A DNA stretch of 64,000 nucleotides, taken from the NCBI RefSeq assembly GCF_002007105.1, contig NZ_MVBC01000003.1:62001-126000 (forward strand). The letters are read 5' to 3'. The position numbers were made by a program, and so were the translations under genes. The DNA comes from Hymenobacter sp. CRA2 (lineage in GTDB: Bacteria; Bacteroidota; Bacteroidia; Cytophagales; Hymenobacteraceae). Below, piece after piece: positions 7,741-16,682 of this stretch; the first letter of the stretch is position 1, and every line of letters begins with the position of its first letter. The notes under the pieces were generated by a model that made no database searches, was not told the origin of the DNA, and saw only the letters and a list, made by a program, of their open reading frames with translations.

Positions 7741-10700
7741 TTAGAACGAGGCCGACAGCCGCAGCTGGTAGGTGCGCGGAATGGGCACGTTGCCGAAGTC
7801 GATGGCCCGCAGCAGGTCGGAGGAGCCGCCGGCGCTGGTTTCCGGGTCGAAGCCCTTGTAGTCGTCCCAGGAATAGAGGTTGCGGCCCACCAGCGAGACG
7901 CTTAGCTCGGAGAGGAAGCTGGCGAGCTTGGGCAAGGTGTAGCTGAGGGAGGCCTCGCGCAGCTTCACGAAGGAGCCGTCGTCAATGCGAAACTCCTGGG
8001 TGTTGTACACGGCGAAAATGTAGCCGCGCGGCAGCTCGCCCCGCAGCTCTTTCTCGGCCAAATCGCCCAGGCCCACGCCCTGCCGGGTGCGGTAGTCGGC
8101 ATTGAACACGTCCACGCCCTGTACCGCGTCGAGCAGCACGTGCAGGGTCAGCTTCTTGTAGGTGAGGTTGGTCGTGAACGAGCCCGTCCACTTGGGGTTG
8201 GGGTTGCCGATGAGCACGTTGGCCAGGGCCGTGCCCGGCGCGTAGCTGGGCTGTCCGCTGCCTTCGCGGGCGGGCACAAAGCCGGTGGAGCCCACGGCCT
8301 GCCCGGTGGTGCGCTCGTCCTGCGGAAAGCCCTGCGGCGTGAGCAGCAGCGAGCCATCGGAGTTGCGGGCGTAGCCCGAGCCGTAAAACACACCCACCGG
8401 CTGCCCGGCCAGCAGGTACACCGGCGCCCCGGCCACGTTGTCGATGGAAATGGCCTGCTGCGCCCCGCCCGAGCCGGGCAGGTCCACCACCTTGTTGCGG
8501 TTGCGGTTGTAGAGCAGCGTTACGTCCCAGCTGAAGTTGGCCGTGCGCACCGGGGTAGCCGTCAGCTGCAGCTCCAGGCCCTTGTTTTCCAGGCTGGCTA
8601 CGTTGTTGACGATGGTCAGGCCGCCGGTGGAGGGCGCCAGGTTGCGGGTGGCCAGCAGGTTTTCGGTTTTCTGGCGGTACACCGTCGCGCCCAGGTTCAG
8701 CCGGTCGTTCAGGAAGCCCAGGTCGGCCCCCACTTCGATTTCCTTGAGCCGCTCGGGCCGCACCCGCGCGTTGGCCAGCTGCGAGCCGGGCAGATAGGTG
8801 CTTCGGCCCAGGAAGCCCACCGGCTGGTACTGGTAAAAGCGGGCATAGGAGTTGATGCCCGTCAGGCCACCGGCCTGCCCGTAGCTGGCGCGCAGCTTCA
8901 GGGTGTTGAAGGCCTTGGCGTAAGTCGCGTTTTGCCAGAAGTCCAGGTCCGACAGCACCACCGAGGCGCTGACCTTGGGGTAATACTGCTTGCTGACGGC
9001 CGGCGAGAATTTCGACGACACGTCGCGGCGCACGGCCCCGGTCAGAAAGGCCAAGTTGCGGAAGCCCAAGGTGCCCTGCAGGTAGGCGCCCTGCAGATCG
9101 AACTGGTCCACGTCGAACGACGACACCACCGTGTTGCTGGCCGCTCCGCTGACGTTGGTAATGAAGGGCGCCAGGTTCTGCCCGCGGGTCTGCGTCAGCT
9201 CCTGCCGGCTGTACTGGTAGCTGTAGCCGGCCAGCAGCGTGGCCTTCAGGTTTTCCGTCACCTGGTAGTAGTAACCCAGGTTGATGTCGGAGTTGAGCTG
9301 CAGGGCGTTGAGCAGCCCGTTGGAAGCAAAGCCCAGCGGGTAGCGCTGAGTGGGCAGGCCGGCCGTGGCCTGGTACGGGTAAGGCCGGATGTAGCCCTGC
9401 CCGGCCTGCGAAATCACGTCGGCCCCGAGCAGGTAGTCCACCGTGAAGTTCTTGAGCGGCGTCAGGTTCAGCTGCACGTCGCCGATGGTGCGGTTCACGC
9501 GCTGCGTAAACTTCATGTCCTCGATGGTCGAGAGCGGGTTGACGCGCGTCGGCTCCACGGCCAGCAGGTCGCCGTTGGCGTCGCGCTGGGTGATGTCGTA
9601 GATGTTGTTGGTGATGTTGACCGAGTTAATCGGGCTGTAAAACACGTTGCCGTTGGCCTTTTCGTTGGCGAAGCTGTTGCTATAAGCCAGCCCGGCCGTC
9701 AACTTGGCCCATTTGGTGATGCGCTGGTCGAGGCGGGTGCGCAGGTTGTAGCGCGTAAAGTCCGTACCCCGGATGATGCCCTGGTTTTTCAGGTAGCCCG
9801 CCGACACGTAGTATTGCGTGCCCTCCGAGCCGCCGGTGAGCGTTACCCCGTTTTCGGTGCCGTAGCCGGTCCGGAACACCTCGTCGAAGTAGTTGTAGCG
9901 CGTCACGTCCACCAGGTTGCTGGCCAGCTGCGTGGTCACGCCGGCCCGGGTGATGCCCACGGTGGTTGTGCCCGGGTTGGCCGCTACCTGGGCCGGCGTC
10001 ACCCCGCCGATGGTGTAGAGGCGCAGGCCGGCAAAGCCGAACTGCTTGCCGTAGGTATTCACCGGCACCATGTGGCGCAGCTCGTTGATGTTGAAGCTGG
10101 CGTAGGCCGATACGCGCACCTGCCCGGCCTGCCCGCGCTTGGTGGTGATGAGCACTACGCCGTTGGCCGCCCGCGACCCGTACTGCGCCGCCGCGGCCGC
10201 CCCGTTGATGACGTTGATGCTGGCAATGTCGTTGGGGTTGATGTCGGAGAGGCGGTTCTGCCCCACGTTGGCCGTGCCCACGTCGGAGGACAGGGCCAGC
10301 TGCGACACGTTGGTGCTGTTGTTGCTCACGATGACGCCGTCAACGACGTAGAGTGGATCGGAGGAGCCGGCCAGGGAGTGAATGCCGCGCAGGCGCACCG
10401 AAATGGAGCCGCCCGGGTCGCCGGAGTTCTGCACGATCTGCGCGCCCGGTACCTTGCCCTGCAGCGAATTGAGCACCTGCGGCGAGCCGGTTTGCGTCAG
10501 CTCCCGCGCCGACACCGTGCTGATGGCGTTGCCCAGCTCGCGCCGGCTCACCGTCACGGTAGAGCCGATGACCACCACGTCGTTAAGGCTTTGCCGCGCT
10601 TCCGACAGCGTCACGTTGGTGGTTACCTCCCCACCCCCGCTGCTCAGCGTCAGCGTACGGCTCTGGGCGCCGTAGCCGATGCCCGAAAACTGCAGCGTGT

Positions 10701-10953
10701 GGCTGCCGGGCGTCAGCTGGGCCGTGAAGCGGTAGTCGCCCTGCGCATCGGTGGAAGCCCCCTGCGTGGTACCAGTAACCAGTACCGTGGTACCGGGCAC
10801 GCCCTGTCCCCGCTCGTCGGTGACGCGCCCCTGCAGAATGTATTGCTGCCGCTCACCGCCGGGCTGCGCGGCTGCTGGCAGCGCCAGCCACAATCCCGCT
10901 ATCAGCCAGCCCCATAGCAGGACCAGCCGACCAAAAACGTACGTGTTTCGCAT
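7741..10953 (-). CDS. SusC/RagA-family TonB-dependent outer-membrane transporter
   Basis: A 1070-residue SusC-like transporter. It has an N-terminal signal peptide (about 1-29, ending PAAAQ), then a carboxypeptidase-D-regulatory-like beta domain (QGRVTDERGQGVPG, about 41-125), a plug domain with the SusC signatures NDVVVIGS, LRGIHSL and DPLYVVDGV, then GSRAANGVVLITTKRG, and a C-terminal barrel ending in an aromatic residue (LRLSASF). It imports glycan fragments across the outer membrane with energy from TonB. It is paired with the SusD at 6405-7718 and lies downstream of the NagB-like gene on the same strand, separated by a 33-base palindrome. An AT-rich stretch immediately upstream (10996-11042) is the likely promoter region. 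Confidence 0.95.
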   Translation of the reverse strand: MRNTYVFGRLVLLWGWLIAGLWLALPAAAQPGGERQQYILQGRVTDERGQGVPGTTVLVTGTTQGASTDAQGDYRFTAQLTPGSHTLQFSGIGYGAQSRTLTLSSGGGEVTTNVTLSEARQSLNDVVVIGSTVTVSRRELGNAISTVSARELTQTGSPQVLNSLQGKVPGAQIVQNSGDPGGSISVRLRGIHSLAGSSDPLYVVDGVIVSNNSTNVSQLALSSDVGTANVGQNRLSDINPNDIASINVINGAAAAAQYGSRAANGVVLITTKRGQAGQVRVSAYASFNINELRHMVPVNTYGKQFGFAGLRLYTIGGVTPAQVAANPGTTTVGITRAGVTTQLASNLVDVTRYNYFDEVFRTGYGTENGVTLTGGSEGTQYYVSAGYLKNQGIIRGTDFTRYNLRTRLDQRITKWAKLTAGLAYSNSFANEKANGNVFYSPINSVNITNNIYDITQRDANGDLLAVEPTRVNPLSTIEDMKFTQRVNRTIGDVQLNLTPLKNFTVDYLLGADVISQAGQGYIRPYPYQATAGLPTQRYPLGFASNGLLNALQLNSDINLGYYYQVTENLKATLLAGYSYQYSRQELTQTRGQNLAPFITNVSGAASNTVVSSFDVDQFDLQGAYLQGTLGFRNLAFLTGAVRRDVSSKFSPAVSKQYYPKVSASVVLSDLDFWQNATYAKAFNTLKLRASYGQAGGLTGINSYARFYQYQPVGFLGRSTYLPGSQLANARVRPERLKEIEVGADLGFLNDRLNLGATVYRQKTENLLATRNLAPSTGGLTIVNNVASLENKGLELQLTATPVRTANFSWDVTLLYNRNRNKVVDLPGSGGAQQAISIDNVAGAPVYLLAGQPVGVFYGSGYARNSDGSLLLTPQGFPQDERTTGQAVGSTGFVPAREGSGQPSYAPGTALANVLIGNPNPKWTGSFTTNLTYKKLTLHVLLDAVQGVDVFNADYRTRQGVGLGDLAEKELRGELPRGYIFAVYNTQEFRIDDGSFVKLREASLSYTLPKLASFLSELSVSLVGRNLYSWDDYKGFDPETSAGGSSDLLRAIDFGNVPIPRTYQLRLSASF

Positions 10954-10995
10954 AGAATAGGTGTGGGGAAATGATTGGGAAAGAGCTGCAACTCT

Positions 10996-11042
10996 TCGTT
11001 AATATACAATATAAATTATTTATATAATACAACACTTTATTC
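10996..11042 (-). promoter_or_regulatory. AT-rich likely promoter of the susC-susD operon
   Basis: About 45 bases are strikingly AT-rich in a GC-rich window and lie 45-90 bases before the susC ATG at 10953. Read on the minus strand they contain TATATTGT, one mismatch from the Bacteroidota -7 consensus TAnnTTTG. I could not fix a matching -33 TTG with confidence. Confidence 0.4.
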
Positions 11043-11072
11043 ACTTGTAGCCTTGTCCCAAAGCACAACGCT

Positions 11073-11142
11073 GGCCACAAAAAAGCCCGGCTGTGGCGCA
11101 GAACAGGAATGTTCTGCGCCACAGCCGGGCTTTTTTGTGGCC
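11073..11142. terminator. Perfect 33-base inverted repeat, probable bidirectional terminator
   Basis: Arms 11073-11105 and 11110-11142 are perfectly complementary, with a four-base GGAA loop. Each strand has a run of six T after the GC-rich stem (GCCCGGC...GCCGGGC then TTTTTT). On the minus strand it follows the stop of the nagB-like gene (11201) and insulates it from susC. The arms are much longer than a terminator needs. Confidence 0.75.
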
Positions 11143-11200
11143 CTTAGAGCCCACGGGTCAATTGCCTGTTCAGCCCGTCATGCTTAGCGCCACCGTCTAT

Positions 11201-13123
11201 CTAGTACTGCCAGCGCACGAAGGCTTCGATGCCCTCGTACTCGGGCAGGCCGAGCTGGTCGTAAATCTTGGCGGTGGTGCGGTTGCGCTCCTCGGCGCGC
11301 TGCCAGAACTCGCGCTGGTCGGCACCGGGAAACAGCGGCCGGTCCTTCTGCGACTGGTGCTTGAAGATGGCGCGGCGCTTGCGCGTCAGCTCCTGCGGCG
11401 ACAGGGGTACAGCCATTTCAATCTGGTCGATGTCCCACTCCTGCCAGGCGCCGCGGTACAGCCACACCCAGCAGTCCTGCAGCCAGTCGGCGCCTTCGGC
11501 CTTCAGGCGCTGCACGGCCTGCATGATGGCGGCCAGGCACACGCGGTGCGTACCGTGCGGGTCCGACAGGTCGCCGGCGGCGTAAATCTGCTGCGGGCGG
11601 ATGCGGTTGAGCAGGTCGATGGTAATCTGAATGTCCTCCTCGCCCAGCGGCTTTTTGCGCACGCGGCCGGTTTCGTAGAAGGGCAAGTCCAGGAAATGGG
11701 CCCGCTCTTCGGGGTCTAGGCCGGCGTTGCGGCAGGCGGCTTTGGCCTCGCCGCGCCGGATCAGGCCCTTGATCTGCTGCACCTCCGCCGAATCGACCTG
11801 CCCGGGGGCTTTGCTGCGCAGAAACTCCGTTACGCGGCGATACATCTGCTCGGCGGGCTGCTCGCCGGGCAGGCGCAGGGCCTGGTCGTAGTCGGCCACG
11901 AAATCGGCGAAGCGAATGGCCTCGTCGTCGAACACGGCGATGTTGCCGGAGGTCTGGTACGCTACGTGCACCTCGTGGCCCTGATCTACGAGGCGCAGCA
12001 ACGTGCCGCCCATGCTGATGACGTCGTCGTCGGGGTGCGGCGAGAAGATGAGCACGCGCTTGGGAAACGGCGCCGCGCGCTCGGGGCGGCTGCTGTCGTC
12101 GGCGTCGGGCTTGCCGCCGGGCCAGCCGGTGATGGTGTGCTGCAGGTGGTTGAAGACGCGGATGTTGATGTCGTAGGCCTGGGTGTGGGAGGTAGCCAGC
12201 AGGTCGGAAAGGCCGTTTTCGTTGTAGTCCTCGTCGGTGAGCTTCAGGATAGGTTTCTGCAGCTGGCGGGCCAGCCAGGTTACGGCCTTGCGCACGGTGG
12301 CCGCGTCCTGCCAGTTGCTGGGCAGGCCGGCCAGCCAGGGCGTTTTGCGCTGGGTCAGCTCGGCGCCGGCGGCTTCGTCGAGCACCACCTGCACGGCGGG
12401 GTGGCGCTGCAGGTAGGTGGCCGGCACTGAGTCGGTCATTTCGCCTTCCACCATGCGCTTGACCACGGCAGCCTTGCCCTCGCCCCAGGCCATGAGCACA
12501 ATGCGGTGGGCTTCCAGGATGGTGCCCACGCCCATGGTCAGGGCGCGGCGCGGCACGTTTTCCTCCCCGTAGAAGTCGGAGGCCGCATCGGTGCGGGTGA
12601 TGTGGTCCAGGGTAATCAGGCGGGTGCGCGACTGGGCGCCGGAGCCGGGCTCGTTGAAACCGATGTGGCCGGTGCGCCCGATGCCAAGCAGCTGCAGATC
12701 AATGCCGCCGGCCTCGCGAATCTGTTCCTCGTAGCGGCGGCAGTACTCCCCTACTTCCTCCGGCCGGATGGTGCCGTCGGGGATGTGGATGCTCTGGGCC
12801 GGCACGTCGATGTGGTCGAACAAGTACTCGTGCATGAAGCGCACGTAGCTCTGCAAGGAGTCAGGCGCCATGGGGAAGTACTCATCGAGGTTGAAGGTGA
12901 CGACGTTCTGAAACGAGAGTCCTTCCTCGCGGTGCAGGCGTACCAGCTCCTCGTACACCCGCGTGGGCGTGGAGCCGGTAGCCAGGCCCAGCACGGCGGT
13001 GCGGCCCTGGGCGGCCCGTTCGCGGATCAGCTCGGCAATCTGCCGGGCTACAGCCACGGAGGCTTGTTCGGAATCGGAGTAGAGCTGGACGGGAAGGCGC
13101 TCGGCGTTGGCAACGGGGTGCAT
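11201..13123 (-). CDS. nagB: Glucosamine-6-phosphate deaminase-like protein fused to a PIG-L deacetylase domain
   Basis: A 640-residue two-domain protein. The N-terminal half (about 1-270) is NagB-like, with LGLATGSTPTRVYEEL and FNLDEYFPM containing the catalytic-type Asp. GIGRTGHIGFNEPG follows, with Thr where Escherichia coli NagB has catalytic Asp141, while the His and Glu are kept. The C-terminal half (about 350-620) is a PIG-L/LmbE deacetylase with the zinc motif SPHPDDD and a later DPHGTHR. NagB converts glucosamine-6-phosphate to fructose-6-phosphate and ammonia; PIG-L enzymes remove N-acetyl groups from amino sugars. Such fusions are known in Bacteroidota. I start at the ATG at 13121-13123; an in-frame start 60 bases upstream adds a non-conserved segment. 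It lies upstream of the SusC-SusD and NagX-like genes and divergent from a second SusC operon. The symbol reflects family, not proven activity. Confidence 0.88.
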   Translation of the reverse strand: MHPVANAERLPVQLYSDSEQASVAVARQIAELIRERAAQGRTAVLGLATGSTPTRVYEELVRLHREEGLSFQNVVTFNLDEYFPMAPDSLQSYVRFMHEYLFDHIDVPAQSIHIPDGTIRPEEVGEYCRRYEEQIREAGGIDLQLLGIGRTGHIGFNEPGSGAQSRTRLITLDHITRTDAASDFYGEENVPRRALTMGVGTILEAHRIVLMAWGEGKAAVVKRMVEGEMTDSVPATYLQRHPAVQVVLDEAAGAELTQRKTPWLAGLPSNWQDAATVRKAVTWLARQLQKPILKLTDEDYNENGLSDLLATSHTQAYDINIRVFNHLQHTITGWPGGKPDADDSSRPERAAPFPKRVLIFSPHPDDDVISMGGTLLRLVDQGHEVHVAYQTSGNIAVFDDEAIRFADFVADYDQALRLPGEQPAEQMYRRVTEFLRSKAPGQVDSAEVQQIKGLIRRGEAKAACRNAGLDPEERAHFLDLPFYETGRVRKKPLGEEDIQITIDLLNRIRPQQIYAAGDLSDPHGTHRVCLAAIMQAVQRLKAEGADWLQDCWVWLYRGAWQEWDIDQIEMAVPLSPQELTRKRRAIFKHQSQKDRPLFPGADQREFWQRAEERNRTTAKIYDQLGLPEYEGIEAFVRWQY

Positions 13124-13263
13124 GGCTGAAGGGCTGGGATGATGGGTGGCGACAAGGTAAAAGCTTTTGCCGGTGGCCGCCAACTTGCACCAATCAAAGA
13201 ACTAACGCCTGTTTTGCCTTGACACGACAGTAACCTACAGTTAACTTTAATCCCTCTTTAAGC

Positions 13264-13290
13264 TGAAAAGCCGCCAGCCGCGGCTTTTCA
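13264..13290. terminator. Hairpin in the susC upstream region
   Basis: A perfect 11-base stem TGAAAAGCCGC/GCGGCTTTTCA with a five-base loop lies about 175 bases before the susC ATG. The A/T-ends resemble a bidirectional terminator, but its place between divergent starts makes an attenuator or insulator role possible. Confidence 0.45.
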
Positions 13291-13398
13291 CGGGGCAATT
13301 TCACGCGGCATTTGCTTTTCTTCCCTGCTGATTTCTTCTCTATGCCAGCCGTTTGCCCCTTCTTCTGCTGTTTTCGGCTTTCCCGGCCTATTTTGGAT

Positions 13399-13426
13399 AC
13401 GCGCGCCCCTATATAGCGGCGCGCGT
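13399..13426. promoter_or_regulatory. Inverted repeat upstream of susC, possible operator
   Basis: A perfect nine-base inverted repeat ACGCGCGCC - ten bases (CCTATATAGC) - GGCGCGCGT ends 38 bases before the susC ATG at 13465. The AT-rich centre between GC-only arms is unusual. It could be a protein-binding site or a leader hairpin. No regulator gene adjoins it. Confidence 0.35.
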
Positions 13427-13464
13427 TCTGCTTTTGCCTTTCTCCCACACTTTTTCCCACCTGT

Positions 13465-16400
13465 ATGCACAAACTTTTATGGTCTGCTGTGCTACCCGGC
13501 CTCGCGCTGGCGTTGCCTGCTCAGGCCCAACAAACCCGCACCATCACCGGCACGGTGACGGCTGCCGCCGACCGCACGCCCCTACCTGGGGTGAACGTGG
13601 TGGTGAAAGGCGGCACCACCGGCACTCAAACCGACTCGGAGGGCCGCTTCTCGCTGCCAGTACCCGCAGGTAGCACGCTCGTTTTCAGCTTCATCGGCTA
13701 CAACGCCATGGAGCGCGCCGTGGGCGACAATGCTTCGGTAGACGTGGCCCTGACCGCCAATACCACCCAACTGCAGGAAGTTAAGATCACCACGGCCTTC
13801 GGCATTCAGCAGGAGCGCCGCCAGATCAACTACGGCGCCCAGCAGGTCACGGCTAAGGACATCATCGAGTCGCGCCAGCCCAACATCGTGAATGCCCTGC
13901 AGGGCAAGGTGGCGGGCGTGCAGGTGACCAGCTCGGGCGGGGCGCCCGGCGAAGGCGCGGCCATCGTTATCCGGGGCGGCAATTCGCTCGACGGCGACAA
14001 CCAGCCGTTGTTCGTCATCGACGGCATCATCATGGACAACTCGTCCTTCGTGGAGTCGACGGCGCCGGGCGGGGGCTCGGCCTTCAACGGCATCCTGGGC
14101 CGCTCGGTGGCCTCGCCCAACCGCGCCGCCGACATCAACCCGGAGGACGTGGAGAGCATGACGGTGCTGAAAGGCCCGGCCGCCGCCGCCCTCTACGGCC
14201 TGCGCGCCGCCAACGGGGCCGTTATCATCACCACCAAGAAGGGCAAGGCCGGCGCGGTGAGCATCGACTACCGCACGCAGTTTTCGGTGGACGAAATCAA
14301 CCGCCTGCCCAAGCTGCAAAGCGTGTACAAGCAGGGTACCAACGGCGTGTTCGACCCGACCACCCGCCTGTCGTGGGGGCCGCAGTTTGCGCCCGGCGAA
14401 GAGGTGTACGACAACATGGGTAACTACTTCCAGAAGGCCTACTCCTGGCAGAATTACCTGACCATGACCGGCGGCACCGACAAGGGCTCCTTCCTGCTCT
14501 CGGCCTCCAACCTGGATCAGCGCGGCGTGGTGCCCAACTCCGACTTCGACAAAACCACCGTGCGCCTGTCGGGCACGATGAAGTTTTCGCCCAAAATTAC
14601 CGCCCAGGGCTCGGCCCAGTACCTGAACTCGGGCGGGCGCCGCTCCCTGCAGGGGCCAGGGCTGTTCGGCGGTACGGGCGGCTATTTCGTGAGCCTGCTC
14701 ACCTGGCCGCGCAACGACGACGCGCGCAACTACCTGAACCCCGACGGCACGCGCCGCCGCCTCATCGGCGGGGTGGGCTCCAACGACCCCGACAACCCCT
14801 ACTTCACGGCGGAGCGCAACCCGGTGACGGACCGCACCAACCGCCTGATCGGCAATGCCCAGCTGACCTACCAGCCCGCCCAATGGCTCACGCTGAACTA
14901 TAACCTGGGCACCGACCTTTACACGGAGCAAGTGCGCTCGGTACGCGCCATTGGCACCTCGCAGCCCAGCAACCAGAACGGCGGCATCTCGGAAACGACG
15001 ACCCGCAGCCGCCTGCTCAACTCCTACCTCACGGCCCAGTTCACGCACAATTTCGGCGAAAACATCGGGGCCACGCTGCTGCTGGGCAACTCCATAGAGC
15101 AGAGCACGCGCGAAGCCACCGACATCGTCGGGCTGGTGTTCCGCTCGCCGGGCACCAACTCCATTAACAACACCGAAAACCGGGGCGCGCTGACCACCAA
15201 CTCCACGCGCCGCCTGGTGGGCAACTTCGCCCGCCTGAACTTCGATTTGTTCCGGCAGCTGACCGTGGAGCTGAGCGGGCGCTACGACATGTCGTCGACC
15301 TTGCCGCGCCCCAATAAGAACAAGAACTACGGCCGGGGCTTCCTCTACGGCTCGGCCACGGCCGGCTACGAGTTTACCCGCACCTTGGGCCTCGACAACA
15401 ACCCCATCCTCAGCTACGGCAAGTTGCGCCTCTCGGTGGCCGAGGTAGGCAAGGACACCGGGCCGTACCGGGTAGAGTCGCCGCTAGCGCAGAGCACCTA
15501 CATCGGCGGGGGCTTCCGCCTGGGCTTCTTCGGCTCGAACACCCAGCTCAAGCCCGAGCGTACCCGCTCCTACGAGGCCGGCCTGGATCTGCAGTTCCTG
15601 AAAGGCCGCCTGGGCCTCGACGCGGGCTACTACTACGCCGAAACCCGCGACCAGCTCATTGCTCCGCGCGTGAGCCAGGCCTCGGGCTTTATTCTGCAGT
15701 ACATCAACGGCGGCACGGTGGTCAACGAGGGCGTGGAAATCGCGCTGTCGGGCAAGCCGGTGCAGCTTGACAACGGCTTCACCTGGGAGGTGCTGGCCAA
15801 CTTCTACCGCAACGAGAACCGCGCCAAGGAGCTGCCCAGCTTCCTGACCGAGGTCAACCAGTCGGATTCCTGGGTTATCGACGTGGCCCGCGGCAGCGCC
15901 TTCCCCGACCGGCCGATTTCCTCCATCGGCGTCATCGACTACCAGCGCGTCAACGACCCGAACTCGCCCTACAACGGGCAGGTAATCATCAGCCCCACCA
16001 CGGGCCTACCCTCGGTGGTGGCCGGTACTTTCGTGTACGCCGGCGACCGGGCACCCGACTTCACCACGCAGGTAACCAACACGGTGAGCTACAAAGGCCT
16101 CTCGCTGGCCTTCCTGCTTGATTTCCGCAAGGGCGGCAAGGTGGTCAACGGCAACGAGTGGGTGATGGTGCGCAACGGCCTGAGCGAACGGACCCTGGAC
16201 CGCTACAAAACCGCCGTCATCGACGGGGTGGTGCGCCAGCCCGACGGCAACTACGTGCCTAACACCCGCCCGGTGGAGCTGACGCAGGGCTACTTCATCA
16301 ACCAGTACGCCGGCACGGGCTGGGCCTTCGTGGAAGATGGCTCCTGGACGCGCCTGCGCTACGCCACGCTGAGCTACCGCCTGCCGCAGACCTGGCTGGC

Positions 16401-16593
16401 TGGCTCCTTCGTGAAAGGCGTGGAGGTGTCGGTGACCGGCCGTAACCTGCTGCTGTTCACCAAGTACTCCGGCGCCGACCCCGAAACCTCCTCGGCTGGC
16501 GCAGGCGTGCGCGGCGGCGGCTCCGGCGGCTTCGATTACGGCAGCACCCCCGCCACCCGCGGCATGGATATGGCCCTGCGGGTCAATTTTTAA
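13465..16593 (+). CDS. SusC/RagA-family TonB-dependent outer-membrane transporter (second)
   Basis: A 1042-residue SusC homologue. It has a signal peptide ending LPAQAQ (about residue 22), a carboxypeptidase-regulatory-like domain beginning ITGTVTAAADRTPLPG with a typical GTQTDSEGRFSLPV strand pair, and a plug with VIRGGNSL, QPLFVIDGI and ALYGLRAANGAVIITTKKG. A 22-stranded-type barrel follows and the protein ends LRVNF. It imports glycan or related oligomers through the outer membrane. It begins the operon susC-susD-lipoprotein (13465-19564). It is only distantly similar to the SusC at 7741-10953, so the two systems probably take up different ligands. No glycoside hydrolase or sensor lies in this operon. 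Confidence 0.95.
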   Translation: MHKLLWSAVLPGLALALPAQAQQTRTITGTVTAAADRTPLPGVNVVVKGGTTGTQTDSEGRFSLPVPAGSTLVFSFIGYNAMERAVGDNASVDVALTANTTQLQEVKITTAFGIQQERRQINYGAQQVTAKDIIESRQPNIVNALQGKVAGVQVTSSGGAPGEGAAIVIRGGNSLDGDNQPLFVIDGIIMDNSSFVESTAPGGGSAFNGILGRSVASPNRAADINPEDVESMTVLKGPAAAALYGLRAANGAVIITTKKGKAGAVSIDYRTQFSVDEINRLPKLQSVYKQGTNGVFDPTTRLSWGPQFAPGEEVYDNMGNYFQKAYSWQNYLTMTGGTDKGSFLLSASNLDQRGVVPNSDFDKTTVRLSGTMKFSPKITAQGSAQYLNSGGRRSLQGPGLFGGTGGYFVSLLTWPRNDDARNYLNPDGTRRRLIGGVGSNDPDNPYFTAERNPVTDRTNRLIGNAQLTYQPAQWLTLNYNLGTDLYTEQVRSVRAIGTSQPSNQNGGISETTTRSRLLNSYLTAQFTHNFGENIGATLLLGNSIEQSTREATDIVGLVFRSPGTNSINNTENRGALTTNSTRRLVGNFARLNFDLFRQLTVELSGRYDMSSTLPRPNKNKNYGRGFLYGSATAGYEFTRTLGLDNNPILSYGKLRLSVAEVGKDTGPYRVESPLAQSTYIGGGFRLGFFGSNTQLKPERTRSYEAGLDLQFLKGRLGLDAGYYYAETRDQLIAPRVSQASGFILQYINGGTVVNEGVEIALSGKPVQLDNGFTWEVLANFYRNENRAKELPSFLTEVNQSDSWVIDVARGSAFPDRPISSIGVIDYQRVNDPNSPYNGQVIISPTTGLPSVVAGTFVYAGDRAPDFTTQVTNTVSYKGLSLAFLLDFRKGGKVVNGNEWVMVRNGLSERTLDRYKTAVIDGVVRQPDGNYVPNTRPVELTQGYFINQYAGTGWAFVEDGSWTRLRYATLSYRLPQTWLAGSFVKGVEVSVTGRNLLLFTKYSGADPETSSAGAGVRGGGSGGFDYGSTPATRGMDMALRVNF

Positions 16594-16682
16594 TCAATGA
16601 GTGAATGGGAGAATGATGGAATACCCTTGGGAATCAATCATTCAGTCAATCCGCCATTCACGCATCAAATAGCTTTCATCCG

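Larger units (their letters stand above)
13124..13464. other. Divergent intergenic region of 341 bases
   Basis: This gap separates the divergent nagB-like and second susC genes, so it should hold promoters for both. It contains an 11-base hairpin (13264-13290) and a nine-base inverted repeat (13399-13426) near the susC start. The stretch 13190-13260 is AT-richer than its surroundings. No clean TAnnTTTG element could be assigned to either gene. Confidence 0.5.

Noticed and set aside
8140-10917. A 925-codon open frame antisense to susC
   Set aside because: It lies wholly on the opposite strand of a clear SusC gene, is rich in Ala/Gly/Arg/Val/His/Gln and has no domain signature. Long antisense frames are expected at this GC content.
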